Part shown: positions 18,680 to 27,333 of the stretch, one piece after another
Numbering within the stretch: position 1 is the stretch's first letter
Layout: each line of letters starts with the position of its first letter
Source of the DNA: Poindextera sp036272595
Lineage (GTDB): Bacteria; Pseudomonadota; Alphaproteobacteria; Caulobacterales; Caulobacteraceae
DNA length: 64,000 nucleotides
Reading direction: 5' to 3'
Assembly (NCBI GenBank): GCA_036272595.1
Contig: DATAYM010000048.1
Location: forward strand, 12,935 to 76,934
Translations under genes and position numbers: made by a program
The notes under the pieces: model-generated
What the model saw: only the letters and a program-made list of their open reading frames with translations
What the model was told of the DNA's origin: nothing
Database searches by the model: none

Positions 18680-19531
18680 CTAGTCGAACACCGCCGCCAG
18701 CGCCTCGGGGCCGATGCCTTCACGGGCCGAGCGCAATTCATAGTAGATGGAGGCGACGCCGGCCGCACCGACCAGGCTGGTGATGGTCCGGTTCACCGGC
18801 GAGATGATCAGCCCGCCCACCAGCGGCGCCAATGTCGGGCTGAGGCCATGCAGGAAGCCGACCACGGCGACGTTGGTCAGGCTCTGCAGCACGATCTGGA
18901 AGATGTAGGCGGCGATGGCGTAGACGACCAGCAGGCCGAAAATCGGCCAGCGGCGCCCGCGGGTCAGATCGGCGCTGCGTCCGAGCGCGCCGAACACCCC
19001 GGTCCGCTCGACCACCTGGGCGGGAACGGCGACGACCCAGGCGGTCAGCATCATCAGTCCGGGAAAGATCAGCAGGATGAAGCCGAAGAAAAGGGCGACG
19101 CCTGTCACGATCGCCAGAAGCAGCAGCCAGAACCAGTGCCGCAGGCCCGTCGAGATGCATTCGCCGAAGCTCGCCCGGCGGCCGTTCAGCGAGGTGATCG
19201 CGCCATGGACGATCGCCGCCTGCAGCACATAGTTGGCGACCAGGCTGACCAGCCAGGCGATCAGGCCAAGCGCGCCGAGGGCGGGCAGGGCGTTGGTCAG
19301 GACGTGGAAGATGTCTTGCGACAGCGGCTGGCCGGGGGCTGAGCCGAGCGAGGAGAGGCCGCTGTGCAGGAAGATCTCCACCATGCCGGTGCTGAACACC
19401 GCCGCGGGCAGGCCGGCGAGGACGGCCGCGAGCAGGATGAAGACGCCGAAGTTCCCGGTGATGGTCGTGACGGTGCGTTCGATCACCCGGCCGATATCGA
19501 ATGTCGAGGTCGGCCCCGGCGCGGTCGCCAT
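18680..19531 (-). CDS. Polytopic membrane protein, glycerophosphodiesterase-membrane-domain/YciC-like
   Basis: The 283 aa protein has about six hydrophobic segments and no obvious catalytic motif. The N-terminal FDIGRVIERTVTTITGNFGVF followed by a long helix is common in small unassigned membrane proteins of the YciC/DUF975 type. It stands alone between the glycan island and the cyd operon. No function can be assigned. Confidence 0.6.
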   Translation of the reverse strand: MATAPGPTSTFDIGRVIERTVTTITGNFGVFILLAAVLAGLPAAVFSTGMVEIFLHSGLSSLGSAPGQPLSQDIFHVLTNALPALGALGLIAWLVSLVANYVLQAAIVHGAITSLNGRRASFGECISTGLRHWFWLLLLAIVTGVALFFGFILLIFPGLMMLTAWVVAVPAQVVERTGVFGALGRSADLTRGRRWPIFGLLVVYAIAAYIFQIVLQSLTNVAVVGFLHGLSPTLAPLVGGLIISPVNRTITSLVGAAGVASIYYELRSAREGIGPEALAAVFD

Positions 19532-19615
19532 GCTTATGCCCCCAAACTACCCGGCCTCCATCAACCACGCCTGCGACGGCGCTGTCCATCAAGCTTGACG
19601 GGAGTAGCGTGACGC

Positions 19616-19825
19616 CTAGTGGGCGAGGGTGGCGGCGGCGGATTCCAGGGCCAGCCTGGCCAGGCCCTGGGCGCGGGCGACGATCTCGTCCATCGGCAGT
19701 TCGCGCAGGCCGCGTGGGCGAGGCAGGCTGATCTGGACGGTGGCGCCCTCGGCGGTAAGCACCGACACGCCGACAATGGTCGGGCTGACGGTCACGGACG
19801 GCGGCAAGGTCATGGGCTCGGGCAT
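19616..19825 (-). CDS. Small hypothetical protein
   Basis: This 69 aa ORF starts at ATG 19825 and has protein-like composition: a beta-rich first half (TVSPTIVGVSVLTAEGATVQ) and an amphipathic C-terminal helix. Third-position GC is high on this strand. I recognise no family. It is separated by 84 bases from the membrane protein gene on the same strand and points away from cydA. Confidence 0.5.
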   Translation of the reverse strand: MPEPMTLPPSVTVSPTIVGVSVLTAEGATVQISLPRPRGLRELPMDEIVARAQGLARLALESAAATLAH

Positions 19826-20037
19826 GGTTTCGATCCGTCCCTACGGGTTAACCTTCTCGCCCCACCCTTGCGACTCTCATGCGCGCGGCGACGGCGCGTG
19901 TCGACGCAAGCTTTCGTGACAATCCTGACGGTCGTTAACGAACCTCGGCCGGCCCGGACAGGCCGGGCCCTGGCGCCGCTTTCGGGCAGGCGCGGGAAGG
20001 ACTAGGCTGGCGCCGGAGCGGGTTGAAAGGGACGGCC

Positions 20038-21432
20038 TTGGACGCGCTGATCCTGTCGCGGCTGCAGTTCGTCTGGGTGATCGCCTGGCACATCCTGTTG
20101 CCGGCCTTCACGGTGGGCCTGGCTTCCTATATCGCCTTCATGGAAGGGCTCGGGCTGTTCACCGGCCGAGAGGTTTATCTCCGCATTTCAAGGTACTGGA
20201 CCCGGATTTTCTCGGTCTCCTTCGGCATGGGCGTGGTCTCGGGCATCATCATGCCCTTCCAGTTCGGGACCAATTGGAGCCGGTTTTCCGACGCCACCGC
20301 CAACATCATTTCGCCGCTGCTGGCCTACGAGGGGCTGATGGCCTTTTTCCTCGAGGCGGCGTTCCTCGGCGTCCTGCTGTTCGGCCGCGATCGGGTGCCG
20401 CGTTGGGTGCATTTCCTGGCCGCCTCGATGGTGGCGCTGGGTACGCTGTTCTCGTCCTTCTGGATCCTGGCCGCCAACAGCTGGATGCAGACCCCGGCCG
20501 GCTACACCCTGGTCGGCGGGCGGTTCTATCCGACCGACTGGACGGCCATCGTCTTCAGCCCGTCCTTCCCCTATCGCCTCGCCCACACGGTCTGCGGCTT
20601 CTACGTCACCACCGCCTTCGTCGTCCTCGGCGCCGCCGCGGGCCTGGTGCGGCGGCGGCAGAGCGAGGCCGACGGGCGGGTGATGATCTCGACGACGCTC
20701 TGGCTGCTGCTGGCGCTCGTGCCGCTGCAGATGCTGCTGGGCGACGCCCACGGGCTGAACACGCGCCAATACCAGCCGGCCAAGCTGGCGGCGATCGAGG
20801 CGCGCTGGGAGACCGGCAGCCGCGTCCCGCTTACCCTGTTCGCCATTCCCGACCAGAAGGCCGCCGCCAACCATTTCGCCATCGAGGTCCCGGTGCTGGG
20901 CAGCCTGATCCTGACCCACGATCCGAACGGGACGGTGAGGGGCCTGAAGGAATGGCCGGCGGATCAGTGGCCGACGGTGATCCTTCCCTTCTTCGCCTTT
21001 CGCATCATGGTCGGCCTTGGCCTGGTCATGCTGGCCGTGACGCTGACCGGCGCGGTGCTGCGTTTCGGCGGCCGGCTCTGGCGCAGCGACCTCTTCCTGC
21101 GCGCCTGTCAGTGGACCGCGCCGATCGGCTTCCTCGCCGTCCTGGCCGGGTGGACGACGACCGAGACCGGCCGCCAGCCCTGGACCGTCTACGGCCTGCT
21201 GCGCACGGCCGACTCGGTGACGCCGTCGCTGAGCGCGACGAACGTCGCCATCTCGTTCGCCGGTTACGCCGCGGTCTATCTGCTGATCTTCCCGGCCGGG
21301 TTTTTGATCATGCGCCGGCTGATCCGCACCGGGACCGGTCCGGCGGCGCCGCAAGGGTCGGTCGAAAGCGGCCGGCCCAGCCTGCCGGTGGATGCGCTGC
21401 CCGGGCTGGAGCCGGAGGGCCGAGCCCCGTGA
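20038..21432 (+). CDS. cydA: Cytochrome bd-type quinol oxidase, subunit I
   Basis: CydA/CioA holds the three hemes and oxidises quinol while reducing oxygen to water at the inner membrane. The 464 aa protein begins LDALILSRLQFVWVIAWH with the axial heme ligand His18, and GWTTTETGRQPW is present. It is shorter than E. coli CydA, as in the short-Q-loop, cyanide-insensitive (CIO) group. The TTG start at 20038 is preferred over TTG 20023 because AAAGGGA lies just upstream and the N-terminus then fits the family. CydB overlaps its stop. Confidence 0.94.
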   Translation: MDALILSRLQFVWVIAWHILLPAFTVGLASYIAFMEGLGLFTGREVYLRISRYWTRIFSVSFGMGVVSGIIMPFQFGTNWSRFSDATANIISPLLAYEGLMAFFLEAAFLGVLLFGRDRVPRWVHFLAASMVALGTLFSSFWILAANSWMQTPAGYTLVGGRFYPTDWTAIVFSPSFPYRLAHTVCGFYVTTAFVVLGAAAGLVRRRQSEADGRVMISTTLWLLLALVPLQMLLGDAHGLNTRQYQPAKLAAIEARWETGSRVPLTLFAIPDQKAAANHFAIEVPVLGSLILTHDPNGTVRGLKEWPADQWPTVILPFFAFRIMVGLGLVMLAVTLTGAVLRFGGRLWRSDLFLRACQWTAPIGFLAVLAGWTTTETGRQPWTVYGLLRTADSVTPSLSATNVAISFAGYAAVYLLIFPAGFLIMRRLIRTGTGPAAPQGSVESGRPSLPVDALPGLEPEGRAP

Positions 21433-22439
21433 CCGCGCCCCTGGACCTTGTGCCGATCTGGACCCTCATCCTCGGGCTCGGGGTCTTCTTCTACGTCCTG
21501 CTCGACGGCTTCGACCTCGGCGTCGGCATGCTGTTCGGCCTCGCCCCCGACACGACGTCGCGCAACCTGATCATGAATTCGATCGCGCCGATCTGGGACG
21601 GCAACGAGACCTGGCTGGTGCTGGGCGGGGTGGGCCTGTTCGCCGCCTTTCCGCTGGCCTTTTCCATCATCATTCCAGCGGTCTACTTCCCGATCCTGAT
21701 CATGCTCCTGGCCCTGGTCTTTCGCGGCGTCGCCTTCGAGTTCCGCTTCCGCGACGCCGAGCACAAGGGTCTCTGGGACCACGGCTTCACCTACGGCTCG
21801 ACGGTGGCGACCTTCGCCCAAGGCGTCGTGCTGGGCGCGTTCATCCAGGGCTTCAAGGTCGACGGCCGCCATTTCGCCGGCGGCGTCTTCGACTGGTTCA
21901 CGCCGTTCTCGCTGCTTTGCGGCGTGGCCCTGGTGTTCGGCTACGGCCTGTTGGGCTGCGGCTGGCTGATCTTGAAGACCGAGGGCGATGTTCAGGCCCG
22001 CGCGCGCCGCCAAGGCCGCGTCTGCCTGCTCGCCGTCATGGCCGGGATCGCCGCGGTCAGCCTGTGGACCCCGTTGCTGGATCCGGACATCGCACGGCGC
22101 TGGTTCTCCTGGCCGAACATCGCCTGGCTGTCGCCGGTGCCGATCACGGCGGGTCTGCTCGGCCTCTATGAATGGCGGGCGCTGAAGAGCGGCGACGACG
22201 CCGGCCCTTTCGCCGGCGCGATCGGATTGTTCCTGATTTCCTACCTGGGCATCGCGATCAGCCTCTGGCCGATGATCGTGCCGCACCACTACACGCTGTG
22301 GCAGGCGGCGTCCTCCGAGAGCACCCAGGCCTTCCTGCTGGTCGGCACCCTGTTCCTGCTGCCGATCATCCTGGTCTACACCGGCTGGTCCTATTGGGTG
22401 TTTCGGGGCAAGGTTCGCGGCGACATGGGTTACCACTGA
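21429..22439 (+). CDS. cydB: Cytochrome bd-type quinol oxidase, subunit II
   Basis: CydB is the structural partner of CydA, 336 aa with about eight membrane helices. The N-terminus (WTLILGLGVFFYVLLDGFDL) and NETWLVLGG are characteristic. GTG 21429 overlaps the cydA TGA, a normal coupling in this operon. No CydX-like micro-ORF or cydCD follows; the next gene is an aminotransferase 12 bases away. Confidence 0.94.
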   Translation: MTAPLDLVPIWTLILGLGVFFYVLLDGFDLGVGMLFGLAPDTTSRNLIMNSIAPIWDGNETWLVLGGVGLFAAFPLAFSIIIPAVYFPILIMLLALVFRGVAFEFRFRDAEHKGLWDHGFTYGSTVATFAQGVVLGAFIQGFKVDGRHFAGGVFDWFTPFSLLCGVALVFGYGLLGCGWLILKTEGDVQARARRQGRVCLLAVMAGIAAVSLWTPLLDPDIARRWFSWPNIAWLSPVPITAGLLGLYEWRALKSGDDAGPFAGAIGLFLISYLGIAISLWPMIVPHHYTLWQAASSESTQAFLLVGTLFLLPIILVYTGWSYWVFRGKVRGDMGYH

Positions 22440-22451
22440 AGGCTTGCCGTC

Positions 22452-23720
22452 ATGACCAGGATCAACAGCGCCGACCGGGCGCTTCGCGAACGCGCCGAGG
22501 CGGTCATTCCCGGCGGCATGTACGGCCACCAGGCCGTCGGCCTCCTGCCGGACGACTATCCGCAGTTCTTCTCGAAGGGCGAGGGCGCGCGGCTCTGGGA
22601 CGCCGACGGCCGCGAGCTGCTCGACTTCATGTGCGCCTATGGCCCCAACCTGTTCGGCTACGGCCATCCGGGCATCAACGCCGCCTTCGTTCGCCAGATG
22701 GAGATCGGCGACACCCTGACCGGCCCGACCGCCCTGATGGTCGAGCTGGCCGAGGCCTTCACCGGCATGGTCAGCCACGCCGACTGGGCGATGTTCTGCA
22801 AGAACGGCACCGACGCCACCTCGATGGCCATGGTCACCGCCCGCGCCCACACCCGGCGCAAGACCCTCGTCCTGGCCAAGGGCGCCTATCACGGCGCCGC
22901 GCCCTGGTGCACGCCCCGCCGCATCGGGGTCACGCCCGAGGACAAGGCCAACCAGATCTTCTGCGACTACAATGACGTCGCCAGCCTGGAGGCCGCCGTG
23001 GCGGCGGCCGGCGACGACCTCGCGGCCATCTTCGCCGCGCCGCTGAAGCACGACACCTTCATCGACCAGGTGCTGCCCGATCCGCTCTACGCCGCCCGCG
23101 CCCGGGCCCTGGCCGACGAGCACGGCGCGCTTCTGGTGGTGGACGACGTCCGAGCCGGCCTGCGCATCGCCCGCGACTGCAGCTGGTCGGCGGTGGGGGT
23201 CGACCCCGACCTCTCCACCTGGGGCAAATGCTTCGCCAACGGCCACGCCATCTCCGCGCTACTTGGGAACAACAAGGCGCGCACGGCCGCGAGCAAGATC
23301 TTCGTCACCGGCTCCTTCTGGTACCAGGCCGCGCCGATGGCCGCGGCGCTGAAGACGCTGCGGCTGGTGCGCGAGAGCGACTATCTGGAGCGGATCGACG
23401 GCCTCGGAAACCGTCTGCGCGACGGCCTGGCGGAACGCGCCCAGGCGGCCGGCTTCGGCCTGCGCCAGAGCGGCCCGGTGACCATGCCGCTGTTCCTGTT
23501 CGACGACGATCCGGATCTGCGCAAGGGCTATTGCTGGTCCAGCGCCATGCTGGAGCGCGGGGTCTACGTCCACCCGTTCCACAACATGTTCCTCTGCGCC
23601 GCCATGACCGAGGCCGACATCGACCAGGCCCTGGACGCCGCCGAGGGCGCCTTCAAGGTGCTGCAAGCCGCCGCCCCGACGCTCGCCCCCGTGGAAAAAC
23701 TCGCCTTCCTGCTGGCCTAG
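22452..23720 (+). CDS. Class III aminotransferase, glutamate-1-semialdehyde-aminomutase-like
   Basis: The 422 aa PLP enzyme has a GSAM-like N-terminus (VIPGGMYGHQ), KNGTDATSMAMVTARAHT, the PLP-contacting VVDDVRAGLRIARD, and the Schiff-base region STWGKCFANGHAISALLG. It is probably not the tetrapyrrole enzyme HemL: the active-site sequence departs from it, and it is paired with an amidase 3 bases downstream, which suggests catabolism of an amino compound. The substrate is unknown. Confidence 0.83.
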   Translation: MTRINSADRALRERAEAVIPGGMYGHQAVGLLPDDYPQFFSKGEGARLWDADGRELLDFMCAYGPNLFGYGHPGINAAFVRQMEIGDTLTGPTALMVELAEAFTGMVSHADWAMFCKNGTDATSMAMVTARAHTRRKTLVLAKGAYHGAAPWCTPRRIGVTPEDKANQIFCDYNDVASLEAAVAAAGDDLAAIFAAPLKHDTFIDQVLPDPLYAARARALADEHGALLVVDDVRAGLRIARDCSWSAVGVDPDLSTWGKCFANGHAISALLGNNKARTAASKIFVTGSFWYQAAPMAAALKTLRLVRESDYLERIDGLGNRLRDGLAERAQAAGFGLRQSGPVTMPLFLFDDDPDLRKGYCWSSAMLERGVYVHPFHNMFLCAAMTEADIDQALDAAEGAFKVLQAAAPTLAPVEKLAFLLA

Positions 23721-23723
23721 AAG

Positions 23724-25154
23724 ATGAGCTTTCCGGACTATTCCGAGCATGATGGCCTTGGCCTGGCCGAGCTGGTGCGCCGGCGCGAGGTCAGCGCCGC
23801 CGAACTGGTCGAGGCGGCCATCGAGCGGATCGAGCGGCATAATCCGGCGATCAACGCGGTGGTGCACAAGGCCTATGACGAGGCCAGGGCCGCCGCCGCG
23901 GGGTCGCTGCCCGAGGGGCCGTTCACCGGCGTGCCCTTCCTGGTCAAGGACCTTCTGATCACCGTCGCCGGCTGGCCGCGCACATCGGGCAGCCGCTTCG
24001 CCAAGGGGGTGGTGGACGCCGAGGACTCCGGGCTGATGCGCCGCTATCGCGCCAGCGGCGTCATCCCGCTCGGCAAGACCAACCTGCCGGAGTTCGGCAT
24101 CACCGGCACCACCGAGCCGGCCCTGTTCGGCGCCTGCCGCAACCCCTGGAGCCTCGATCATTCCACCGGCGGCTCCTCCGGCGGCTCGGCGGCGGCGGTG
24201 GCCGCCGGCATCGTGCCGATGGCGCACGGCGGCGACGGGCGCGGCTCGATCCGCATCCCGGCCGCCTGCTGCGCGCTGGTCGGCCTGAAGGTGACCCGCG
24301 ACCGCAACCCGCACCTGCCGGACGGCTACGATTTCGCCCAGGGCTATGTGGTCGAGCACGTGCTGACCCGTACGGTGCGCGACTGCGCCGCGATGCTCGA
24401 CGTCACCGGCCTGCCCGAACCGGCCTCGCCCTATGCGCCGCCGGCCAAGGCGCGGCCCTACATGGAGGAGATCGCGCGCGGCCCCGGGCGCCTGCGCATC
24501 GCCTGGTCGTCCGAGACCGCCAACGGCCGGCCGATCAACCCGGAGGTCCAGGCCGCCCTGGAGGAGACCGCCGCCCTCCTGGAGGCGCTGGGCCACGAAG
24601 TGGTCCCGCGCGGGCTGGGCGTCGACCAGCGCGGCCTCTACGCGGCCCAGAACGCCTGGTCGGGAGCCAATTTCGCCGCCGGCATGAAGCGGTTGATCGA
24701 GCAGGTCGGCCGCGAGCCGGAGGCGGACGAGCTGGAGCCGCTGACCTGGGCCTCGCTGAAGTCGGGCCGCCGCGCCACGGGCGAACAGGTGATGTGGGAG
24801 CAGCAGGAGCTGCGCATGCTGGCGCGCGGGGTGCTGGCCCTGTTCGAGGAGTTCGACGTCTATCTGACGCCGGTGATGGGAACGCCGCCGCCGCCGATCG
24901 GCTATATCGACCCGGTGACCGTGCCGCCGCGCGACTTCGGCCGCAAGAACGGCGAGCTCTTCCCGTTCCCGGCGCCGTTCAACATGACGGGCCAGCCGTC
25001 GATCTCGCTGCCGCTGGCCTGGTCCAGCGCCGGCCTGCCCATCGGCATGATGTTCTCGGCCCGCTACGCCGACGAGGCGACCCTTTTCCGCCTCGCCGCC
25101 CAGCTGGAAAAGGAACGCCCCTGGAAGGATCGCCGCCCGCCGATCTGGAACTAG
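23724..25154 (+). CDS. Amidase signature family hydrolase
   Basis: The 476 aa protein has the amidase signature: a catalytic lysine in GVPFLVKDL near residue 75, and the Ser-rich GGSSGGSAAAVAAG near residues 151-164 with the cis-Ser/Ser pair. These enzymes hydrolyse amides to acid and ammonia. Family-level substrates range from acylamides to 6-aminohexanoate oligomers, and nothing here fixes the substrate. It is co-transcribed with the upstream aminotransferase. Its stop is interleaved with that of the convergent phosphotransferase gene. Confidence 0.87.
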   Translation: MSFPDYSEHDGLGLAELVRRREVSAAELVEAAIERIERHNPAINAVVHKAYDEARAAAAGSLPEGPFTGVPFLVKDLLITVAGWPRTSGSRFAKGVVDAEDSGLMRRYRASGVIPLGKTNLPEFGITGTTEPALFGACRNPWSLDHSTGGSSGGSAAAVAAGIVPMAHGGDGRGSIRIPAACCALVGLKVTRDRNPHLPDGYDFAQGYVVEHVLTRTVRDCAAMLDVTGLPEPASPYAPPAKARPYMEEIARGPGRLRIAWSSETANGRPINPEVQAALEETAALLEALGHEVVPRGLGVDQRGLYAAQNAWSGANFAAGMKRLIEQVGREPEADELEPLTWASLKSGRRATGEQVMWEQQELRMLARGVLALFEEFDVYLTPVMGTPPPPIGYIDPVTVPPRDFGRKNGELFPFPAPFNMTGQPSISLPLAWSSAGLPIGMMFSARYADEATLFRLAAQLEKERPWKDRRPPIWN

Positions 25155-26047
25155 GGCCGGCGCTCGATAAGGTCGGCCTGCGGATTCGCCAGGCGCCGCA
25201 TCATGACGTCGAGGGACGGCCATGGCGGACCCTTGCGCAGGATGCTGATGAGGGCCTGGCCCACGCGTCGCCCGTTCGGGAACTGGTCGCCCGCATCCCA
25301 GCGCCATGCCGCGACCATCGCCAGGACGAGGAGCCGGCACTGGCCGAGCAGGTCCCGGTCGACGTCCGGATAGTGCTCGATCACCTCTTCGGGCGCGTGG
25401 GCGAGGTCGAATTCGATCGGCCCAAGGCAACAGGTCTCGAGGTCGATGAACAGCGGCCCAGTCTTCGTGTTGAGCAGGTTGCCCGGGTGCGGCTCGCCGT
25501 GCAGCACTTGTTCCGCGGCTCCGCGGTCGGCGATCGTTCGCCTTACGCTTCTCAGCATGTCGCCAAGAAGCTGGCGATCCGCGTCGGCGAGCGCCGGCGT
25601 CTGGTCGCGGCTCGCTATGAGTTGCTCAGCCTCCGCGATCCGATCCGTGAAGTGCGGCGTTCTGACGTCGAGCTTCCGCATGCCGGCATGCAGCCGCGCG
25701 AGCGCGTTCGCGTAGTCGGCCGGCGCGACGTCCGGAGGCGTCACGGACGCGTAGTAGGTCCACAGCGTGACCACAAAGCCGTCACGCTCGCAGGGGCGGG
25801 GATCAGTGCGAGGTTCAAGAGCCGCCACAGGACTCCCGGTCTCGGCCAGTCGTTGGGCGAGCTCGATTTCGAACAGCGCCACCTGCTGCGCTAGAGGGGC
25901 GACCCGGGCAAGGACGTCACAGGGCAGCAGGCGCACGGCAAGCTTGTTCGAGTTCTGGAGAACGACCGCGTCGTCGACCGTCAGGCCAAGCGCCGATGCG
26001 ATCGACATGGCCGCAGCCACCGCACGCTGAACGTCAGATGGCTGCAA
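25151..26047 (-). CDS. Aminoglycoside-phosphotransferase-fold (APH) kinase
   Basis: The 298 aa protein has the APH catalytic loop as LHGEPHPGNLL, with Glu in place of the first Asp, and the metal-binding FIDLETCCLGPIEFDLAH. Such enzymes phosphorylate small molecules, and many chromosomal members are not resistance genes. It stands alone and convergent to the amidase. The Glu for Asp change is near the catalytic base but does occur in family members. Confidence 0.75.
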   Translation of the reverse strand: MQPSDVQRAVAAAMSIASALGLTVDDAVVLQNSNKLAVRLLPCDVLARVAPLAQQVALFEIELAQRLAETGSPVAALEPRTDPRPCERDGFVVTLWTYYASVTPPDVAPADYANALARLHAGMRKLDVRTPHFTDRIAEAEQLIASRDQTPALADADRQLLGDMLRSVRRTIADRGAAEQVLHGEPHPGNLLNTKTGPLFIDLETCCLGPIEFDLAHAPEEVIEHYPDVDRDLLGQCRLLVLAMVAAWRWDAGDQFPNGRRVGQALISILRKGPPWPSLDVMMRRLANPQADLIERRP

Positions 26048-26087
26048 GGAAGGCTCCGACCGGCTCAGGAGCGGGTTATCTAGAGGA

Positions 26088-27239
26088 CTAGGGCCGGCCG
26101 GTCCTCTCCAAAAGTTCCTGCAGGTCGCTCTTCCAGGCCACCGCCCAGGTATGAGTGCCGTGGCCGTGGGTGTCAGGGCCGATGGGAAGCAGGATGAAGC
26201 GGCCGTGTTTCAGTCTCGGCGCCTCGCGCTCGGCGATGCCCAGCTCCGGCGGATTGATGAAGTCGTCGGCGGAGTTGATCCACATCACCGACGCCTCGAT
26301 CGCCTCCAGATTGGCCGAGGGATCGTAGTCGCGCGAGGAGTCCACCTGGTAGATGGTGTCGTTGGCGTCGTCGCGCTCGGCCGGATCGGGGGAGTCCAGC
26401 GCGCTGTCCATGACGCGCTTCAGATAGGCGTCGACCTCGTCCGGCGTCGCCAGGGTCTTCTGTTGCTGTTGCGGGGCGCTGCCGGCGATGGCCAGGACAT
26501 CCTCGGCGCCGCGCAGGCCCTCGCGCGGCTCGCTGGCATATTCGCCGCCGGCCCAGGCCGGGTCGTGCTCGATGACGTCGATGACCATCCGCCGCCACAG
26601 CCGGTTGCGGCCGACGATCCGCACCGGCAGGCAGGCCAGCGGCATCAGCGCGTCCATGCCTTGTGGATAGGTCTCGCCCCACATGAAGGCGTGCATGCAG
26701 CCCATGGAGGTGCCCATGATCAGCCTGAGGCGCGTGACGCCCAGGCTGGCGACGACCGCGTGCTCGGCCTCGACCATGTCGGCATAGTCGTAGCGCGGAA
26801 AATGCATGCGCATCCCGTCGCTGGGCTTGGACGATTTCCCATGCCCGATGTCGTCCGGCAGGATGATGAAATAGCGTTTGGCGTCCAGAAGCTGGCCGGG
26901 CCCGAACAACTCGCCGGCGAACTGCGGCCTGAGGAACTGATACCCCGACCCGCCGGTGCCGTGCAGGATCAGCACCGCATTGGTGATCCGCCCCGAGGCG
27001 TCCCGCGCCGGCGTCCCCAAGGTCATGTAGTGGATGCGCAGCCGCGGCAGGCTCTCGCCGGACCGGAAGTGGAAGTCGGGGATGACCAGCTCGCCCTGGC
27101 GGGGTTCGCCATAGGCGGGCGGTGGGGCCGTGGGCGGGACCGGCGCGGGCGCCTGCGCCATGGCCGCCTGGGCCGCGCCCAGACCCAGCGCCAATCCCAT
27201 CCCCGCGGCCCAGCGGCGCCCAAAGTCTCTCCAAGCCAT
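26088..27239 (-). CDS. Secreted MetX-like alpha/beta hydrolase
   Basis: The 383 aa protein begins with a signal peptide (about residues 1-29, AMA cleavage). The alpha/beta-hydrolase fold is shown by LILHGTGGSG, the nucleophile elbow GTSMGC, Asp in NSADDFINPPE and a late histidine in GTHTWAVAWK. It resembles homoserine O-acetyltransferases, but export to the periplasm argues against methionine synthesis; hydrolysis of an ester is likelier. The ATG at 27239 is chosen because upstream codons read into low-complexity antisense sequence of the adjacent gene. Confidence 0.82.
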   Translation of the reverse strand: MAWRDFGRRWAAGMGLALGLGAAQAAMAQAPAPVPPTAPPPAYGEPRQGELVIPDFHFRSGESLPRLRIHYMTLGTPARDASGRITNAVLILHGTGGSGYQFLRPQFAGELFGPGQLLDAKRYFIILPDDIGHGKSSKPSDGMRMHFPRYDYADMVEAEHAVVASLGVTRLRLIMGTSMGCMHAFMWGETYPQGMDALMPLACLPVRIVGRNRLWRRMVIDVIEHDPAWAGGEYASEPREGLRGAEDVLAIAGSAPQQQQKTLATPDEVDAYLKRVMDSALDSPDPAERDDANDTIYQVDSSRDYDPSANLEAIEASVMWINSADDFINPPELGIAEREAPRLKHGRFILLPIGPDTHGHGTHTWAVAWKSDLQELLERTGRP

Positions 27240-27333
27240 GTCCTGCCCCCCTAAAGCCCGCCGCCATGATGGTTCATGAAGCTGGCGGCGAACATAGGCT
27301 CTGTCGCCGGGCCATTGGGTCTCCGACCGACGG

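Noticed and set aside
21276..23246. 656-codon minus-strand ORF across cydB
   Set aside because: Antisense to cydB and the aminotransferase gene; no recognisable domain.
22452..23720. Assignment of the class III aminotransferase as hemL
   Set aside because: Active-site sequence and pairing with an amidase do not fit the tetrapyrrole enzyme.
23259..25430. 723-codon minus-strand ORF across the aminotransferase and amidase genes
   Set aside because: It lies antisense to intact PLP and amidase motifs, and its Gly/Arg/His-rich composition is that of a shadow frame.
25151..26047. Antibiotic resistance call for the APH-fold gene
   Set aside because: The fold is broad, the catalytic loop is altered and there is no mobile context.
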